Translations under genes and position numbers: made by a program | DNA from: Oscillospiraceae bacterium | GTDB lineage: Bacteria; Bacillota; Clostridia; Oscillospirales; Oscillospiraceae | Length of the DNA: 37,770 nucleotides | Assembly: GCA_017439805.1 (NCBI GenBank) | Contig: JAFSIK010000012.1 | Location: 1 to 37,770, forward strand | Direction: 5' to 3' | In this document: positions 7,335-14,550 of the stretch, piece by piece | Layout of the letters: every line of letters starts with the position of its first letter | Position numbering within the stretch: the first letter of the stretch is position 1 | The notes under the pieces: generated by a model | What the model was told of the DNA's origin: nothing | Seen by the model: only the letters and a program-made list of their open reading frames with translations | Databases searched by the model: none

Positions 7335-8414
7335 TCACAGCAGGATAAATCCAAGGACAACTCCAAGGACTACCGCAATGCCGGCAAACCAGGCCGCAAA
7401 CTTCCCCTTGGACACAGGCAGGCTGCCCACAAGCTTTCCCGTCTGACCGTTCATGGCGAAAAGATAGTTTTTGCCCTTCCATGTGGTGCCCAGCATCCAC
7501 ACAGGCAGCATGGCGTAGCTGACCTCTCCCCTTTTCACGCGGATATTTTTGTGTATCGGCACGCAGGTGGTATAGCCAACGGCGCTGGCCGCCATGGTGT
7601 CGTAGGCGGTCTGAATGGCACGGCTGTCAGCTCTTTCCGAGCAGGTCTGGGCATCCACGTCGAACTTATCCGCCAGAAAGCCGGGCAGATAGGCGGTGGA
7701 AAAAGGCTTCAGCTCCCGATAATCAAAGGGTTCAATGGAGTCCATATGCTCATCGGGCATTTTTTTACAGGCGTCAACGGGTATGCGGTCAAAAGTCACC
7801 GTACCGGCTCTGCGAACGCGGAAATGGTTGGTGACGGTAATGCGCTGTTTGCCCGCGGTGTGGGTATGGACGCGGGTAGCCTGAAATGTCACATCAGCTT
7901 CGGCGGTACCGCTGAACAGCCAGAACGGCACGTATACTCCCTGCACTTCGGCGATTTTATTGTCCTTTGAAAACGCCCGTGGCAGGAAAAGTTTCTTTTT
8001 GTAGAAATTTTTCAGCGCCGCCACGGCGTCGTCCTTCGAGAGCTTGAAAGGGATAACATAGTCCGGCTTCAGCACGCCGCTGAGCTTGGCGGGGACGATG
8101 GTGGGGTTGCCGCAGTAAGGGCATTGGGTGGCGGCGGTATTTTCGTCGCAGATAAGTTCCGCGCCGCAGCTGGGACAGCTGTAACAAACAACCTCGTCAC
8201 CAAAAACCTCGCGGGTCTGTTCCTTCCAGCTGCCGTCGGCGCTTTCATGAAATTCTTCTGCGGCGGCCTGCTCCTTTTCGGAGTAAAGGTCCTCAATATA
8301 GGAAACGTCGTAGGTGCTGCCGCAATATTCACATTCAAGCCTGCCGCTTTCCCCGGCAAAGTGCAGAGGTCCGGTACAGGCGGGACATTTGTGGTTGGTT
8401 ACGTTTGTTGCCAT
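7335..8414 (-). CDS. ydjG: Zinc-ribbon membrane protein, YdjG-like
   Basis: The 359-residue protein has two N-terminal zinc ribbons (C10/C13...C30/C33-type, HKCPACTG and ECEYCG; then SCPSCGAELI and QCPYCGNPT), a long beta-rich middle domain with repeated hydrophobic strands, and a single C-terminal membrane helix (AAWFAGIAVVLGVVLGFILL). B. subtilis YdjG has the same plan and acts with YdjH as a membrane anchor for PspA. An AAGGAGGAAG site precedes the ATG. A strong GC hairpin separates it from the SPFH gene upstream, possibly setting different expression levels. Orthology is inferred from domain plan and synteny. Confidence 0.8.
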   Translation of the reverse strand: MATNVTNHKCPACTGPLHFAGESGRLECEYCGSTYDVSYIEDLYSEKEQAAAEEFHESADGSWKEQTREVFGDEVVCYSCPSCGAELICDENTAATQCPYCGNPTIVPAKLSGVLKPDYVIPFKLSKDDAVAALKNFYKKKLFLPRAFSKDNKIAEVQGVYVPFWLFSGTAEADVTFQATRVHTHTAGKQRITVTNHFRVRRAGTVTFDRIPVDACKKMPDEHMDSIEPFDYRELKPFSTAYLPGFLADKFDVDAQTCSERADSRAIQTAYDTMAASAVGYTTCVPIHKNIRVKRGEVSYAMLPVWMLGTTWKGKNYLFAMNGQTGKLVGSLPVSKGKFAAWFAGIAVVLGVVLGFILL

Positions 8415-8436
8415 TTCTTCCTCCTTCTTTGAGGAA

Positions 8437-8461
8437 GCGGCGCACCCGTCGGGCGCGCCGC
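8437..8461 (-). other. GC-rich intercistronic stem-loop
   Basis: GCGGCGC...CCC pairs with GGG...GCGCCGC across one mismatch, between the SPFH and zinc-ribbon genes. No T tract follows on the minus strand, so it is more likely an mRNA-stabilising or processing element than a full terminator. Confidence 0.5.
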
Positions 8462-8469
8462 CGGGTTGG

Positions 8470-9765
8470 TTATTTTACATCATCTGCGTCAAATGCGTCG
8501 CCGCATTCGGGGCAGAACTTAGGGGGTGCAGCGCCCTCTTCGGGTTCCCAACCGCATTTGTCGCATTTATACTGCAGCGCGCCGGCGGGTTTCTTTGCGC
8601 CACACTCGGAGCAGAATTTGCCCTTGTTGACAGCGCCGCAGGAGCACTGCCAGCCGGAGGTGGGTTTCTTCGCGCCGCACTCGGTGCAGAAGTTTCCGTT
8701 GACAACGGCGCCGCAGGAGCATTGCCAGCTGCCGGCAGGCGCCGCAGGGGCGGACTGCTGACCCATCTGGAAAAGGCTCTGGGCATTGACGCCGCCGGCC
8801 TGTCCGGCCATGCCCATTCCCACAAAGGCTCCCATTGCTCCCGCGCCCTCGTTGGCGGCGGCAGCCTTCATCGCATCGGCCTGAGCGCCGACCATATGGG
8901 CGGCAGCCATGGTGGGATTGCGGAAGGCAGCGTTGCGCTGGAGTTCCTTGATCATCTTCTCGTCTTCTTCATCGGCCTTTACGCTGGAAACGCCGAAAGA
9001 AACGATCTCAATGCCGCGCAGGTCACGCCACTTGGAGCTGAGCACCTCGTTGAGTGCCTCCGCAAGCTCCATAGTGTGTCCGGGCAGGGCGCTGTAGCGG
9101 ATACCCATGGCGGAAATTCTGGCAAAGGCGGGCTGCAGGGCGGTGAGAAGTTCGGTTTTCAGCTGACCGTCCAGACTGTCGCGGGTATAGGCCTGTTCCA
9201 CATTGCCGCAGATATTTGTGTAAAAGAGCATGGGGTTGGAGATGTGATAGCTGTATTCGCCGAAGCAGCGGATGGAGATATCCATATCCAGGCCAACATT
9301 GGCGTCCACCACGCGGAAAGGCACAGGGGAGGGAGTGCCGTATTTGTTGCCGATGAGCTCTTTGGTGTTGAAATAATAAACTCTCTGGTCCTTGGCAGGC
9401 TCGCCGCCGAAGGTAAAGCGCTTGCCCATGGTCTTGAACATTTCTTTCACGCTTTCGCCCAGCTTGCCCACAAAAATCGAGGGCTCGGTGGAGGCGTTGT
9501 AGGTATATTCGCCGGGTTCGGCGCAGATGTCCACGATCTTTCCCTGTTCAACGATCATCATGCACTGGCCGTCGGCCACGGCGATGACGGAACCGGTGGA
9601 GATGATATTGTCACTGGCCTGGCGGTTACCGGAGCGTTTGGACACACGCTTTTCGCCCTTTACCGCAAGGACGTCCGCCTCCATGGCTTCACAGTAAAAA
9701 TACTCTTTCCACTGGTCGGCAAGAGTACCGCCAACAGAGCCGAGAGCCGCTTTTATAAGTCCCAT
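8470..9765 (-). CDS. ydjI: SPFH-domain protein with C-terminal zinc ribbons, YdjI-like
   Basis: The 431-residue protein begins with a virion-core-type SPFH (band 7/stomatin-like) domain to about residue 300 (DQWKEYFYCEAMEADVLAVKG, later FGVSSVKADEEDEKMIKELQ), an Ala/Gly/Met-rich linker, and three zinc ribbons: two near-identical copies of the type WQCSCGAV...FCTECGAKKP and a third YKCDKCGW...FCPECGD. SPFH proteins organise membrane microdomains; YdjI of B. subtilis belongs to the ydjFGHI (pspA) operon. Two ATGs are close; the second, at 9765, has AAAGGAG 7 bases ahead and is preferred to the one at 9771. It is the first gene of the operon, with a strong promoter. Confidence 0.85.
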   Translation of the reverse strand: MGLIKAALGSVGGTLADQWKEYFYCEAMEADVLAVKGEKRVSKRSGNRQASDNIISTGSVIAVADGQCMMIVEQGKIVDICAEPGEYTYNASTEPSIFVGKLGESVKEMFKTMGKRFTFGGEPAKDQRVYYFNTKELIGNKYGTPSPVPFRVVDANVGLDMDISIRCFGEYSYHISNPMLFYTNICGNVEQAYTRDSLDGQLKTELLTALQPAFARISAMGIRYSALPGHTMELAEALNEVLSSKWRDLRGIEIVSFGVSSVKADEEDEKMIKELQRNAAFRNPTMAAAHMVGAQADAMKAAAANEGAGAMGAFVGMGMAGQAGGVNAQSLFQMGQQSAPAAPAGSWQCSCGAVVNGNFCTECGAKKPTSGWQCSCGAVNKGKFCSECGAKKPAGALQYKCDKCGWEPEEGAAPPKFCPECGDAFDADDVK

Positions 9766-9792
9766 ATTCATTCTCCTTTCGGGTTTTAAAAG

Positions 9793-9807
9793 GCGGTGTT
9801 TCCGCCG
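9793..9807 (-). promoter_or_regulatory. Small hairpin followed by T tract in the leader of the SPFH operon
   Basis: In the leftward transcript GGCGG-AAACA-CCGCC is followed by TTTTAAAA, about 20 bases upstream of the start codon. It looks like a short attenuator, but a 5-bp stem is weak and no competing structure was found. Confidence 0.3.
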
Positions 9808-9824
9808 GGATTTTCAACATAATT

Positions 9825-9853
9825 ATTATATCAAATACAGTCTGGTTATTCAA
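9825..9853 (-). promoter_or_regulatory. Sigma-A promoter of the SPFH operon
   Basis: TTGAAT (9853-9848), 17 bases, then TGA-extended TATAAT (9830-9825) on the minus strand. This is one of the best promoters in the window. Confidence 0.78.
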
Positions 9854-9854
9854 C

Positions 9855-9890
9855 AAAAAACATAAAGCCGGCGGCACTGCGGCCGCCGGC
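9855..9890 (-). terminator. Terminator of the short-chain dehydrogenase gene
   Basis: GCCGGCGGC (9867-9875) pairs with GCCGCCGGC (9882-9890). Read leftward it is followed by TTTATGTTTTTT. It directly abuts the -35 region of the SPFH operon promoter. Confidence 0.82.
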
Positions 9891-9903
9891 AAATTACGTT
9901 TTA

Positions 9904-10650
9904 TCAGCTTCTGGCAAGACCGTCAACACTTAAAACCACGCCGGAAATGTAAGATGCCTCATCGGATGCAAGGAACGCAAAGGCATTTGCAATATCCTCC
10001 GGCTGACCAAGGCGTCCAAGGGGTACCTGCGCGATGAGGGGTTTGATTACTTCCTCGGGCACAGCCTTCATCATATCGGTTTCGGTGATGCCGGGAGCCA
10101 CGGCGTTTACGCGGATACCCTTGGGGCCAAGTTCCCGGGCGAGAGACCGGGTCATACCGTTTACGGCAAATTTGGATGTGGGATAAGCCATGCCTGCGGG
10201 CTGGGCGTAAATGCTGACCATAGAAGATGTATTGAGGATAACACCGCTTCCCTGAGCGGTCATAATGTCAACAACCGCGCGGGAGCAGTTGAACAGCGCC
10301 TTTACGTTCAGGTCCATGACCTTATCGAAAAGCTCCTCGGTGTAGGACGCAAAGGGGGTGCTCTCGGAAGTGCCGGCATTGTTTACCAGAATGTCGATGC
10401 GGCCGTACTTTTCGGCTACCTGCTCAAAGGCCTCTTTGACGCTTTCAAGTTTTGAAAGCTGGGGGCAGATGCCCTCGACCTTTGCCCCGGGAATAAGCTC
10501 TTTCAGCTGTGCCACAGCCTTGTCGGCGGTTTCCTGGCGGCTGGCACAGAGGACCACGGCGGCGCCCTCTTCAAGGAATTTTTTAACGGTGGCAAAACCT
10601 ATACCGCGGCTGCCGCCGGTAACAATAGCAACCTTATCTTTAAGTCTCAT
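9904..10650 (-). CDS. Short-chain dehydrogenase/reductase, BaiA/FabG-like
   Basis: The 248-residue enzyme is a classical SDR: NAD(P)-binding TGGSRGIG at residues 11-18, NNAG at 90-93, and the catalytic set N115, S143, Y156, K160 (YPTSK). It ends with a typical GVVLSVDGLARS tail. Several stretches (KVAIVTGGSRGIGFATVKKF, AVAQLKELIPG, EKYGRIDILVNNAG, PEDIANAFAFLASD) recall BaiA 3-alpha-hydroxysteroid dehydrogenases of bile-acid 7-dehydroxylating Clostridia, but also general 3-oxoacyl-ACP reductases; no other bai gene is nearby. It lies 96 bases after the nitroreductase gene in the same direction, with its own weak promoter possible. The SDR call is certain, the substrate is not. Confidence 0.88.
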   Translation of the reverse strand: MRLKDKVAIVTGGSRGIGFATVKKFLEEGAAVVLCASRQETADKAVAQLKELIPGAKVEGICPQLSKLESVKEAFEQVAEKYGRIDILVNNAGTSESTPFASYTEELFDKVMDLNVKALFNCSRAVVDIMTAQGSGVILNTSSMVSIYAQPAGMAYPTSKFAVNGMTRSLARELGPKGIRVNAVAPGITETDMMKAVPEEVIKPLIAQVPLGRLGQPEDIANAFAFLASDEASYISGVVLSVDGLARS

Positions 10651-10673
10651 ACTGGTTCTCCTTTATTTTTATG

Positions 10674-10702
10674 ATTATATAATACACCAAAAGCATGGAA
10701 AA
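10674..10702 (-). promoter_or_regulatory. Weak promoter candidate of the SDR gene
   Basis: A consensus -10 TATAAT (10679-10674) is preceded at 17 bases by TTTTCC, a poor -35 match. It lies in the 96-base gap between the nitroreductase and the SDR gene. Confidence 0.35.
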
Positions 10703-10746
10703 ATCATTAATCTCATCACAAATTCATTGTCTATTTTGTAACGATT

Positions 10747-11415
10747 TCAGCCCCAGACGAAATTATCTTTCCCGGCACCCAGTTCGAAATGGAATTTGGC
10801 TATTCCCAGATCCACCTGTGCGAAAAATCCGCCGGTACCCTGAGCAAAGACCCGGTTACCTCCGCCAAGTACAAACAGAACATTCTGCTGATTGAGCCCG
10901 CTGGGCGCCAGCATAACGTATTCCATTCCACGGCGGAACCAATCCGGCATCTGCCCGTCACAGCGGCAGAGTTTTGCCATGGGACGGCTCTTATGAGGCA
11001 CACCGCGGGTGGCGCCGTAGCCAATGGGGATAACGCAGACCAGCTTTTCACCGGGGGCAAGACTTATTTTCGTTTTGCGGCGGGAATAGCTCTGTCCCAC
11101 CCAGCAGGTGGAAAGACCTATCATCTGAGCCTTGAGCACTATCTGCTCGCCCCAGTAACCCACCTTTTCCTCAAGGTCGGGAGAATCCGCTCCGCCCAGA
11201 GCTATGTAATTTTGCACGCCGGAGAAAAAACCGTAATGGTCTGTAAAATTTCCGAACGCCTGGGGGCTCTGCAGGGCAAGGTTAATATTAAGGCCGCTTT
11301 CCTTTCGGCAGCGCTCTATTTCCTCATTGAGCAGCGTCAGAGTACCGCCCTCGATTTTATGGGGCAGAAATTTTCGCACCGCGTGGCGGGCGTGTACGGC
11401 TTCGTGAATATCCAT
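10747..11415 (-). CDS. Nitroreductase family protein (TM1586 type)
   Basis: The 222-residue FMN-dependent oxidoreductase opens with IHEAVHARHAVRKF, the FMN-phosphate binding R-x-S/A-x-R/K pattern of nitroreductases, and repeats two related halves; the second half contains MLAPSGLNQQNVLF, equivalent to the usual APSaxNxQPW segment. Other recognisable parts are GYWGEQIVLKAQMIGLSTCWVGQ and VIPIGYG. Such enzymes reduce nitroaromatics, quinones or flavins with NAD(P)H; the natural substrate is unknown. The frame is open further upstream, but the ATG at 11415 has GGGAGA 5 bases ahead and a TATAAT -10 about 25 bases upstream. It precedes the SDR gene. Confidence 0.85.
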   Translation of the reverse strand: MDIHEAVHARHAVRKFLPHKIEGGTLTLLNEEIERCRKESGLNINLALQSPQAFGNFTDHYGFFSGVQNYIALGGADSPDLEEKVGYWGEQIVLKAQMIGLSTCWVGQSYSRRKTKISLAPGEKLVCVIPIGYGATRGVPHKSRPMAKLCRCDGQMPDWFRRGMEYVMLAPSGLNQQNVLFVLGGGNRVFAQGTGGFFAQVDLGIAKFHFELGAGKDNFVWG

Positions 11416-11440
11416 ATCATTCTCCCTGATGTTTTTTCTG

Positions 11441-11449
11441 ATTATATCA
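11441..11449 (-). promoter_or_regulatory. Extended -10 promoter of the nitroreductase gene
   Basis: TGATATAAT on the minus strand (TATAAT at 11446-11441) gives a leader of about 20 bases. The -35 region is poor, which is common for extended -10 promoters. Confidence 0.5.
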
Positions 11450-11492
11450 CAAGATTTTTTGTTTTGTATACAGCTGACTTTCTCTCCTCTGC

Positions 11493-11522
11493 CCCGTTTC
11501 CGTAACCGAAACGGGCGTTTTT
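11493..11522 (+). terminator. Terminator-like hairpin ahead of the DUF5058 gene
   Basis: CCCGTTTC (11493-11500) pairs with GAAACGGG (11508-11515), followed by CG and five T on the plus strand. No rightward gene lies upstream, since the nitroreductase reads away. It is therefore either an attenuator in a long leader of the DUF5058 operon or a guard against antisense transcription. Confidence 0.55.
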
Positions 11523-11635
11523 GTAAATTCAGCGCGAAAAACACAGTATTTCCTGCTTTTCGAGCCAAAAATAATGGAAATATTATATTTAATATGTTAG
11601 AATTCCCATTGAACCTTTATCGGGAGGATAAAAAC

Positions 11636-12397
11636 ATGTCCATAATCTCACAACTTAACCGTCCCGCGATATTTCTTATCTGCGGCATAATAATTTTCTT
11701 CGTCGCCATAGTGTGCGTATTTTTTATGGTACGTGCCTACCGCGCCGGCAAAGCAATCGGAATGGATACCACAAAAATGAAGCGCGCGGTTACCTCCAGC
11801 GCAACCTTTGCCATCCTTCCCAGCATTGGAATACTTCTGGGTGTTATCGCTCTTTCCGGAAGTTTGGGTACCCCCCTTCCCTGGCTTAGACTTTCCGTCA
11901 TCGGCGCTCTGCACTACGAGACTCAGGTAGCCGAGGCCGCCGCGGAGGCGGTGGGACTGCCCGGTCTCAGCGGCACCTTCATGACCGCCGAAGCCTTTAC
12001 TACCATTGCTCTTCTTATGAGCGTGTGTATCATGTGGGGCATGGTATTTTCCGTTTTCGCAAACAAGCGCTACTTAAAGCGCCTGTCCTCCCCCAAAAAA
12101 GGCGGCGGCAACGGCGGCGCAATGGGATTCGGCGACACCGCTATGACCGCAATGTTCATCGGCCTTGTTTCCGCATATATCGGCAGTTACATAGGAAGTC
12201 TGGTATCCGGAAACGGACTGTTCACCTTTACCGGCAGCTGGCTGCCCATCGCGGTGGTAATAGTGGCGGGAATCGTGATGGCTGTTTTCATCTGGCTGGC
12301 TGAAAAGAAAAACGCCGCATGGGTTGAAAACTTCTCCATCGCCGGCAGTATGATTGTTGCAATGGCCGCAGCTGTGGCTCTTGGCAAATTTATTTAA
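11636..12397 (+). CDS. DUF5058 family integral membrane protein
   Basis: The 253-residue protein has an N-terminal helix (residues 11-33), a conserved loop and helix SATFAILPSIGILLGVIALS, the family signature LPWLRLSVIGALHYE at 81-95, and four or five further helices; the tail ends AAVALGKFI. This fits DUF5058, a family of Clostridial inner-membrane proteins without assigned function. An AGGATAAAAAC stretch preceded by GGGAGG places the start at 11636; the longer open frame upstream is noncoding leader. It is followed 12 bases later by another polytopic protein and then an M20 peptidase and a nucleotidase, so the two membrane proteins may form a transporter for the peptidase's substrate or product. 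This role is inference. Confidence 0.82.
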   Translation: MSIISQLNRPAIFLICGIIIFFVAIVCVFFMVRAYRAGKAIGMDTTKMKRAVTSSATFAILPSIGILLGVIALSGSLGTPLPWLRLSVIGALHYETQVAEAAAEAVGLPGLSGTFMTAEAFTTIALLMSVCIMWGMVFSVFANKRYLKRLSSPKKGGGNGGAMGFGDTAMTAMFIGLVSAYIGSYIGSLVSGNGLFTFTGSWLPIAVVIVAGIVMAVFIWLAEKKNAAWVENFSIAGSMIVAMAAAVALGKFI

Positions 12398-12409
12398 GGA
12401 GGTGCGGAA

Positions 12410-13099
12410 ATGAACGAACAGGAAAAGAATCTGCAGTTTGAAAAATACAATAACCGCACCCATTTCTACGGCAGGCTTGCCAGCATAATTACTCTGGTAA
12501 TGCTCATCGCCGCCCCCTTCGTTATGGGCGCGGTGCTGGGTGCCATGCCCAACATGGCGGCCTTCGGCAAGGGTTTTCTGGCCATCGGCATAGTGTGGTT
12601 TGTAAGCTGCATCGCGGAATATCTCATCTACACCCCCATGCTTGGCGCCGGCGGCGGCTATCTGGCCTTTATCACCGGCAACCTCATCAACATGAAAATC
12701 CCCTGTGCCGTCAACGCCCGTGACATCGTTGGCGCTAAATCCGGCACCCCCGAAAACGAGATTATCTCCACCCTTTCCATTGCCACCGCCTCTCTTGTGA
12801 CCATTCTGGTGCTTGCCGTGGGTGTGGTGCTGCTTATCCCCCTGCAGCCCGTGCTCCAGACCCCCGCTCTGCAGCCTGCATTCGACAATGTGGTACCCGC
12901 TCTGTTCGGCGCAATGGCATATAAATATTACCGCAAGAATATGAAAACCGCCATCTGGCCTCTGCTGGTCATGAGCGTACTGTTTATTCTTGTTCCCTCT
13001 CTCACCGGCTCCACCAGCTTTATGATAATCCCCAGCGGTGCCATCGCCATCGGCATTGCATACATGCGTTACCGCAAGAATCAAAAAGGAGCTCAGTAA
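12410..13099 (+). CDS. Conserved membrane protein partner of DUF5058
   Basis: The 229-residue product is strongly hydrophobic with about six helices (residues ~24-46, 53-75, 80-95, 125-150, 160-180, 185-220). Notable loops are YTPMLGAGGGYLAFITGN, which looks like a re-entrant or substrate-binding turn, and KIPCAVNARDIVGAKSGTPENEIIS. I do not recognise a named family. It starts at an ATG behind GGAGGTGCGGAA, 12 bases after the DUF5058 gene, and its TAA overlaps the ATG of the M20 peptidase by one base (TAATG), so the three are probably co-translated. A two-subunit secondary carrier with DUF5058 is the simplest model, without direct evidence. Confidence 0.75.
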   Translation: MNEQEKNLQFEKYNNRTHFYGRLASIITLVMLIAAPFVMGAVLGAMPNMAAFGKGFLAIGIVWFVSCIAEYLIYTPMLGAGGGYLAFITGNLINMKIPCAVNARDIVGAKSGTPENEIISTLSIATASLVTILVLAVGVVLLIPLQPVLQTPALQPAFDNVVPALFGAMAYKYYRKNMKTAIWPLLVMSVLFILVPSLTGSTSFMIIPSGAIAIGIAYMRYRKNQKGAQ

Positions 13100-14538
13100 T
13101 GAGATATGTTGGCTGGGCGATATTGATAATTATCGCTATAATCGTTGTTTTGCTGATAATCGCGGTGCTGCGCACCCTGCTGCGGCCCAAAAAGGTGTCT
13201 GACTATGTGCCCGCACCGGAAAAAGAGCGACAGGAGCTTTATGCAAAAAAGCTCTCCGCCATGATACGGTGCGATACCGTTTCAAATCCCGCGCAGCCTG
13301 TGCAGGAAAAATTTCTCGCTTTCCACCGTCAACTGGAGGAGCTCTTCCCTCTGGTACACAAGCATCTTGAAAAGACTCAGCTGGACGGAAACCTTCTGTT
13401 TTACTGGAAGGGCAAAAGCAGCCTGCGTCCCGTGGTGCTGATGAGTCATCAGGATGTGGTTCCCGCCGAGGGTCAGTGGTTACACGAACCCTTCTCCGGG
13501 GATATTGCAGACGGCAAGGTATGGGGGCGGGGCGCCTCTGACACCAAGGCCTCCCTTATGGCATTTTTCCAGGCCTGCGAGGAACTGCTGGAAAAAGGAT
13601 ACGTCCCGGAACAGGACGTTTACCTCGCCTCCTCCTGCACGGAGGAATTCGCAGGTCCCGGCGCCGGAATGCTGGTGGCTGAGCTTCGCCGCCGGGGTGT
13701 GACGCCCTTTCTTGTCTGCGATGAGGGCGGCGGCATTATTTCCGAGCCAATCGGCGGCATCAAGGGCAATTACGCCATGGTGGGCATTTTTGAAAAAGGC
13801 AAAGGTGATGTAAAATTCACCGCCCGCTCCACCGGCGGTCACGCCAGCACTCCTCCCAAAAATTCTCCCATCGCAAGGCTTTCCGCCTTTGTTGCTTCCG
13901 TTGAAAAACGCAGTCCCTTCAAAAAGAAAATATCCCCGGAAGTGGCTGCTATGTTCTCCGCGCTGGCACCTTACGCCCCCTTTGCGCTGAGGCTGCTTTT
14001 CGGAAATCTGTGGCTGTTCGGACCACTGCTGAAAGTGGTTATGCCCATGGTATCAAACCAGGCCGGCGCCATGCTTAAAACCACCATCGCATTTACCATG
14101 CAGTCCGGCTCTGACGCATGCAACGTACTGCCCCAGGAGGCTGCGGTGTGGGCCAACATGCGTTTTATTCCCCATCAGGGAATGAACGAAAGTCTTGAAA
14201 TAATCAAAAAAGAGGCGGCAAAATTCGGTCTTGAAACCGAAGTGCTCCACGCCAGCGACTTCACCGCCCCTGTGGACACCGGCGGTGACGCCTGGAAGCA
14301 GGTTATATCCGCCATTGAAACCACTTTCCCCGGTCTGGCTTACAGTCCCTATGTTATGACAGGGGCAACGGACTGCAGTTTCTGGCAGGATATTTGTCCC
14401 AACTGCATTCGTTTTGCGCCGGTCATATACGGCCCGGAACAGATGAAGGGCATGCATGGCCTTAATGAAAACATCGAAATCAATTGCCTGCCCGGTGCGG
14501 TGGATTTTTACAAAAACCTTATCAGACTTTGTAAGTAA
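13099..14538 (+). CDS. Membrane-anchored M20 metallopeptidase, carboxypeptidase S/PM20D1-like
   Basis: The 479-residue protein starts with an uncleaved membrane helix (residues 5-25), then a complete M20 catalytic domain: H117 and D119 in MSHQDV, bridging D148 in GRGASDTKAS, catalytic E182 and ligand E183 in CTEEFAG, ligand D208 in VCDEGGG, dimerisation-domain H248 (TGGHAS), and final ligand H453 (GMHGLNEN). The long loop QWLHEPFSGDIADGKVWGRG and N-terminal anchor resemble yeast carboxypeptidase S and mammalian PM20D1, which cleave peptides or N-acyl amino acids, more than soluble PepT/PepV. It is coupled to two membrane proteins upstream and 12 bases from a nucleotidase downstream. M20 identity is certain; substrate class is a guess from similarity. 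Confidence 0.9.
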   Translation: MRYVGWAILIIIAIIVVLLIIAVLRTLLRPKKVSDYVPAPEKERQELYAKKLSAMIRCDTVSNPAQPVQEKFLAFHRQLEELFPLVHKHLEKTQLDGNLLFYWKGKSSLRPVVLMSHQDVVPAEGQWLHEPFSGDIADGKVWGRGASDTKASLMAFFQACEELLEKGYVPEQDVYLASSCTEEFAGPGAGMLVAELRRRGVTPFLVCDEGGGIISEPIGGIKGNYAMVGIFEKGKGDVKFTARSTGGHASTPPKNSPIARLSAFVASVEKRSPFKKKISPEVAAMFSALAPYAPFALRLLFGNLWLFGPLLKVVMPMVSNQAGAMLKTTIAFTMQSGSDACNVLPQEAAVWANMRFIPHQGMNESLEIIKKEAAKFGLETEVLHASDFTAPVDTGGDAWKQVISAIETTFPGLAYSPYVMTGATDCSFWQDICPNCIRFAPVIYGPEQMKGMHGLNENIEINCLPGAVDFYKNLIRLCK

Positions 14539-14550
14539 AGGAAGTTTGCT

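Noticed and set aside
8314..9789. A 491-codon rightward open frame across the SPFH gene
   Set aside because: Antisense to a gene with clear SPFH and zinc-ribbon motifs, promoter and ribosome site.
9904..11415. A bile-acid 7-dehydroxylation (bai) operon
   Set aside because: Only one SDR with BaiA-like features is present; the neighbouring nitroreductase and other genes are not bai homologues.
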